In this document: piece by piece, positions 8,122 through 11,433 of the stretch | How positions within the stretch are numbered: position 1 is the stretch's first letter | How the letters are laid out: each line of letters opens with the position of its first letter | Translations under genes and position numbers: made by a program | Source: an uncultured Parvibacter sp. | GTDB lineage: Bacteria > Actinomycetota > Coriobacteriia > Coriobacteriales > Eggerthellaceae | Assembly (NCBI GenBank): GCA_910587945.1 | Contig: CAJUNI010000071.1 | Span: 1 to 11,433 of the forward strand | Length of the DNA: 11,433 nt | Direction of reading: 5' to 3' | Notes under the pieces: model-generated | What the model was told of the DNA's origin: nothing | The model's database searches: none | Seen by the model: only the letters and a program-made list of their open reading frames with translations

Positions 8122-9860
8122 TGACGCCCAAAAATCCCAAAACTCAACGTCCAGGGGAGACTCATGTACAAGCGGTGAGGGATACGTTCCCTGGAGCAGT
8201 ATTAGATGCAACCTGGCAAGCTGCCGATCAAGTAACCATTACGGTTCCTACTGATATGCTCCCAGATGTTGTTGAGTTCCTCTATTACGGACGAGGTGGG
8301 TGGCTGCCGAATATGGTGGCTAATGATGAGCGTGCTATCAAAGGTTGCTATGCCCTCTATTACCTTCTGTCTATGGAAGAAAGTGACCCCTCGTTCGTAA
8401 CCGTTCGCGCTGAAATCGACCCTCATTCTATGGAGTACCCTTCAGTCACACCTCGGGTTCCAGCCTGTGTATGGAGCGAGCGCGAGGCCTATGACATGTT
8501 TGGACTTCGTGCGGTTGGTTTGCCTGATGAGCGACGTCTTGTGCTGCCTGATGACTGGCCGCAGAATCTCTATCCGCTTCGCAAAGACGCGATGGATTAT
8601 CGCAAACGCCCTGCTCCAGTTACCGATGTTGAGAACTATTCGTTCCTTTATGAAGGCAATGCGGAAGAAACTACCCAGGTTCCTATGGGTCCGCTCCATA
8701 TCACTTCCGATGAACCCGGACATTTCCGTCTGTTTGTAGAAGGCGAAGAAATCATCGATGCAGATTATCGATTGTTCTATGTGCACCGCGGTATGGAAAA
8801 AGTGGCGGAAAGTCGCTTGAATTATGACGCGGTTACCTTCTTGGCAGACCGCATCTGCGGCATCTGCGGCAATGCTCACTCAGTAGCCTATGCTGAAGCA
8901 GTGGAAAATGCTCAGGGAATAGAAGTACCCATCCGTGCGCAATATGTTCGCTCCATCTTACTTGAGGTAGAACGACTCCATTCCCATTTGCTGAACTTGG
9001 GTTTGGTATGCCATTATTGCGGCTTTGATACAGGCTTCCAGCACTTCTTCCGTGTGCGCGAAAAGGCCATGGATTTAGCTGTGCTCCTTACCGGTGCGCG
9101 TAAGACCTATGGTTTGAACCTTATTGGCGGTGTTCGTAGAGACATTCTTGATGAGCAAAAACTTGCAACAGTAAAGTTTGTTCGCGAGATGCGCAATGAG
9201 GTAGAAGCGTTGGTAGATATGCTGGTATCTACCGCCAACTTTGAATCCCGTACGGCGGGGGTAGGCAGGTTAGATCCCAGCATTGCTCGTGATTACAGCC
9301 CTGTAGGGCCCTGCGTGCGTGGCAGTGGTATCGCTCGCGATGTCCGTTTTGATCATCCCTTTGATGGCTATAAATACCTCACCGGTCTTAAGACGCGTAG
9401 TCATGATGGTTGCGATGTCCAAAGCCGTACGCTGGTACGTGTCGAGGAGTTCATGGATTCGCTTACGATGATTGAGCAACTCCTTGAAGGTGCTCCTGCA
9501 GGCCCCATTCAAACAGAGGACTGGCAATATACGCCTCATAAATTCGCATTGGGCTATACCGAAGCTCCTCGCGGTGAGGACATGCATTGGGCCATGGTTG
9601 GTGACAATCAGAAGTGCTATCGCTGGCGGGCTAAAGCAGCTACGTACTCTAACTGGCCGATTCTGCGTTATATGCTGCGGGGTAACACGGTGGCAGATGC
9701 CGCCATCATCGTAGGATCCATGGATCCTTGCTACTCCTGTACCGATCGGGTAACAGTGGTAGATGTGGCCAAGAAGAGCGAAACGATCCTCACCAAGGAT
9801 CAGCTTGAAGGTTATTGTCGGCGCCGCACCCATTCGCCTTTGGCGGGGAAGGGGTGGTAA
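8121..9860 (+). CDS. hyfG: [NiFe]-hydrogenase large subunit HyfG (group 4a)
   Basis: Catalytic H2-producing subunit on the cytoplasmic face, equivalent to HycE. The 579 residues (E. coli HyfG 571) form two domains: a NuoC-like N-terminal part (about 15-170, with VWSEREAYDMFGL and LYPLRKDAMDYRK) and a NuoD-like large-subunit part. The four [NiFe] ligands are visible: C246 and C249 in RICGIC, C537 and C540 in DPCYSCTDR. The protein continues 36 residues beyond R543, matching the C-terminal peptide that the protease HycI removes from HycE after the equivalent arginine, so it is made as a precursor. The protease gene is not in the window. GAGGAGG at 8104-8110 is the ribosome-binding site; the start overlaps the hyfF stop by one base, suggesting coupling. 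No residue expected of a working site appears missing. Confidence 0.95.
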   Translation: MTPKNPKTQRPGETHVQAVRDTFPGAVLDATWQAADQVTITVPTDMLPDVVEFLYYGRGGWLPNMVANDERAIKGCYALYYLLSMEESDPSFVTVRAEIDPHSMEYPSVTPRVPACVWSEREAYDMFGLRAVGLPDERRLVLPDDWPQNLYPLRKDAMDYRKRPAPVTDVENYSFLYEGNAEETTQVPMGPLHITSDEPGHFRLFVEGEEIIDADYRLFYVHRGMEKVAESRLNYDAVTFLADRICGICGNAHSVAYAEAVENAQGIEVPIRAQYVRSILLEVERLHSHLLNLGLVCHYCGFDTGFQHFFRVREKAMDLAVLLTGARKTYGLNLIGGVRRDILDEQKLATVKFVREMRNEVEALVDMLVSTANFESRTAGVGRLDPSIARDYSPVGPCVRGSGIARDVRFDHPFDGYKYLTGLKTRSHDGCDVQSRTLVRVEEFMDSLTMIEQLLEGAPAGPIQTEDWQYTPHKFALGYTEAPRGEDMHWAMVGDNQKCYRWRAKAATYSNWPILRYMLRGNTVADAAIIVGSMDPCYSCTDRVTVVDVAKKSETILTKDQLEGYCRRRTHSPLAGKGW

Positions 9861-9863
9861 GCC

Positions 9864-10397
9864 ATGTTTAAGTTGTTTAGGGAAATAGGGAAGGCTGGCG
9901 ATGCAACCGTCGGCTACCCCTTTGAGCCGCTAGATCTCCCGGACGGGTTCCGAGGAAAGCCTGAACACAATGAGAAGCTATGCATTGTCTGCGGCGCTTG
10001 CGCCATAGCTTGCCCGGCAAATGCCATCACCATGGAGCTGGATGACGAGCAGGCGTATCAGACATGGGATATTAGCTACGGTCGGTGCATTTTCTGTGGC
10101 CGTTGTCAGGAAGTATGTCCGGTGTTTGCCATAAAGCTCACAAAAGACTTCGAGCTTGCTGTTTTAAACAAGGCCGACCTCAGTGAATCCTGCGCCTATG
10201 AGACCGCGAAGTGTAAACGCTGTGGCAAGCCTTATGCGGTAGCAAAAGAAGTGGAATATGCTCGTAAAGTGCTTACGAGTGTCGGTGGTCCAGCGGCTGC
10301 TGATGTAGAGATGTTGGATCTCTGCTTAGCTTGTCGTCGTAAAGCTGATGCTCTGACGTTTCAGGAGCAAGCGCGGCCTAAGGGAGGTGCCCGATGA
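9864..10397 (+). CDS. hyfH: Formate hydrogenlyase iron-sulfur subunit HyfH (NuoI-related)
   Basis: Two-cluster ferredoxin subunit that relays electrons from HyfA to HyfI, equivalent to HycF and complex I NuoI. The 177 residues (E. coli HycF 180) include the family N-terminus (GYPFEPLDLPDGFRGKPEHN) and two [4Fe-4S] motifs: C40-x2-C43-x2-C46-x3-C50 and C75-x2-C78-x2-C81-x3-C85. The C-terminal part adds a CKRCGKPYAVAKEVEYA segment with C117 and C120, and a CLAC pair at C154 and C157; the same arrangement occurs in HycF and suggests one further metal site. The ribosome-binding site is the AAGGGGTGG near 9848-9857, just before the hyfG stop, and the stop codon overlaps hyfI by 4 bases (ATGA). Confidence 0.94.
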   Translation: MFKLFREIGKAGDATVGYPFEPLDLPDGFRGKPEHNEKLCIVCGACAIACPANAITMELDDEQAYQTWDISYGRCIFCGRCQEVCPVFAIKLTKDFELAVLNKADLSESCAYETAKCKRCGKPYAVAKEVEYARKVLTSVGGPAAADVEMLDLCLACRRKADALTFQEQARPKGGAR

Positions 10398-11176
10398 GAG
10401 AAAACGACTTCCCGGAGCGGTTGCAATGGCGACCTGATCCCATAACCCTTGATGAAAAGGTAGCGGAAGCGAAGAAGAAGCTCCTCGAGTCCATTAAACG
10501 TTCGGTCTACGTGTATCGTGTCGACTGTGGCGGTTGTAATGGCTGTGAGATTGAAATCTTCTCCACCATAACAGCCGTGTTTGATGCAGAGCGTTTTGGC
10601 ATTAAGGTGGTGCCGTCTCCTCGCCATGCTGACGTGCTGCTCTATACCGGCGCAATGACTCGTTCTATGCGAGAGCCTGCTATTCGTGCCTATAACGCTG
10701 CACCCGACCCAAAGATCGTGATGTCTTATGGTGCCTGTGGGTGTACCGGGGGCATCTTCCATGACAACTATTGTGTGTGGGGCGGAACAGACCCCATTTT
10801 GCCAGTAGATGTCTATGTTCCTGGGTGCCCGCCGTCACCACCCGCAACCATTTATGGGTTTGCAACAGCTTTGGGCATCTTGGACCAGAAGCTTCATGCA
10901 AGCCATCATGTTGCACCGGCTGATGAGCAGGTGATGTTACCGTTCCCCATGATTCCCTATAAGGTTCGTACGGCGTTCGAGCGGGAAGCGCGTCGGATGA
11001 GCGGCTATTACTACGGCAAACAAATTGTTGATGAGTTTATGTTGGCGTTAATGAAAGACCGCACCGATGCGCTTGGTGCAGCAGATCGTCTGATTTCTGA
11101 AGAAACCGACACGCGTAAGCGCGCGGTATTTATGGATCTGAAGGCTCTTCTGATGAGTAAGGTGGTGCAGGAGTGA
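10394..11176 (+). CDS. hyfI: [NiFe]-hydrogenase small subunit HyfI (NuoB-related)
   Basis: Small subunit carrying the [4Fe-4S] cluster next to the [NiFe] site of HyfG, equivalent to HycG and NuoB. The 260 residues (HycG 255) show VDCGGCNGCEIEIF with C45, C48 and C51, SYGACGCTGGIFHDNYCVWG with C115, and VPGCPPSPPATIYGFA with C145. By alignment with other [NiFe] small subunits the cluster ligands are probably C48, C51, C115 and C145. There is no Tat signal and no further clusters, as expected for a group 4 enzyme facing the cytoplasm. AAGGGAGG at 10379-10386 is a strong ribosome-binding site, 7 bases before the ATG. The gene overlaps hyfH by 4 bases and the next gene starts within its stop region. 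Confidence 0.95.
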   Translation: MRENDFPERLQWRPDPITLDEKVAEAKKKLLESIKRSVYVYRVDCGGCNGCEIEIFSTITAVFDAERFGIKVVPSPRHADVLLYTGAMTRSMREPAIRAYNAAPDPKIVMSYGACGCTGGIFHDNYCVWGGTDPILPVDVYVPGCPPSPPATIYGFATALGILDQKLHASHHVAPADEQVMLPFPMIPYKVRTAFEREARRMSGYYYGKQIVDEFMLALMKDRTDALGAADRLISEETDTRKRAVFMDLKALLMSKVVQE

Positions 11177-11433
11177 GTGTTGTGGCGTCGCGATCCACCG
11201 CTTGCCACACCACCGATAGTCGTACGGCTCAAGAGGTGGTGTTCTATCGGCTGGGTCAGAAATTTGTTGATAACGAGCACTCCATCCCTGAAAAGGTGCG
11301 TTCGGTGCTGTATTACACCCTAGCCATAGGACACCACACCGGTGTTATTGATTGTTTGACGCCACGACTCTCTACTTCTCGAGCCATATTTTCCGAGGTG
11401 TTAGCCCTGCTTGAGCCCGGAGAAGCTCAAGAG
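11173..11433 (+). CDS. hyfJ: HycH/HyfJ-like formate hydrogenlyase maturation protein (5' part only)
   Basis: An open frame continues from the hyfI stop to the right edge without a stop codon, so only the first 87 codons are seen. The translation contains VVFYRLGQKFVDN and VLYYTLAIGHHTGVIDCL, which match the N-terminal part of E. coli HycH (VVFSQLSRKFIDE and VVYYSLAIGHHLGVIDCL). HycH is a chaperone in maturation of the large subunit. There is no ATG; GTG at 11173 overlaps the hyfI stop by 3 bases (GTGA) and has AAGGTGG 7 bases upstream, while GTG at 11182 has AGGAG (11169-11173) 8 bases upstream. Either start gives an N-terminus about 14-17 residues longer than HycH. The position after hyfI is that of hyfJ in E. 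coli. Confidence 0.85.
   Translation, partial: MSVVASRSTACHTTDSRTAQEVVFYRLGQKFVDNEHSIPEKVRSVLYYTLAIGHHTGVIDCLTPRLSTSRAIFSEVLALLEPGEAQE

Noticed and set aside
9714..9727. Perfect 14-base palindrome GGATCCATGGATCC
   Set aside because: It encodes the conserved G-S-M-D-P residues leading into the nickel-binding motif of HyfG, so protein constraint explains it; an operator deep inside this gene is unlikely.
9270..9833. 187-codon minus-strand frame
   Set aside because: Antisense to the conserved 3' half of hyfG, including the nickel-ligand motif; nothing supports translation.

Overview
The window holds nearly all of a formate hydrogenlyase operon of the FHL-2 (Hyf) type, all on the + strand: fdhF (selenocysteine-containing formate dehydrogenase H), hyfA, hyfB, hyfC, hyfE, hyfF, hyfG, hyfH, hyfI, and the 5' part of a hycH/hyfJ-like maturation gene that runs off the right edge. 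The genes are packed end to end. The largest gap is about 40 bases, between fdhF and hyfA; the other junctions are gaps of 3-9 bases or overlaps of 1-8 bases. This looks like one transcription unit whose promoter lies left of the window. No stretch of 300 bases lacks a gene, and I see no RNA gene, mobile element, CRISPR array or terminator.

How the parts work together, from established knowledge of the family: FdhF oxidises formate to CO2 at a molybdenum bis-MGD/selenocysteine site. Electrons pass through the iron-sulfur proteins HyfA and HyfH and the small subunit HyfI to the [NiFe] site of HyfG, where protons are reduced to H2. HyfB, HyfC, HyfE and HyfF are the membrane arm, related to the proton-pumping part of complex I. 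The final gene resembles the chaperone that helps mature the large subunit.

Two points stand out. First, fdhF is interrupted by an in-frame UGA at codon 140, the position of selenocysteine in E. coli FdhH. A hairpin starting exactly 11 bases downstream resembles the bacterial SECIS element, so the gene should be read as one 729-residue selenoprotein, not as a pseudogene. Second, hyfD, present in the E. coli hyf operon between hyfC and hyfE, is missing: hyfC is followed directly by hyfE.

The organism is an anaerobic or fermentative bacterium with selenocysteine, molybdopterin and [NiFe]-hydrogenase maturation machinery encoded elsewhere. GC content is moderate by eye (about 50-55%). The proteins are clearly divergent from the enterobacterial versions. 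An anaerobic actinobacterium of the Coriobacteriia type would fit, but that is a weak impression and the window alone does not settle the phylum. The system is a recognisable FHL-2 variant, not a wholly new one.
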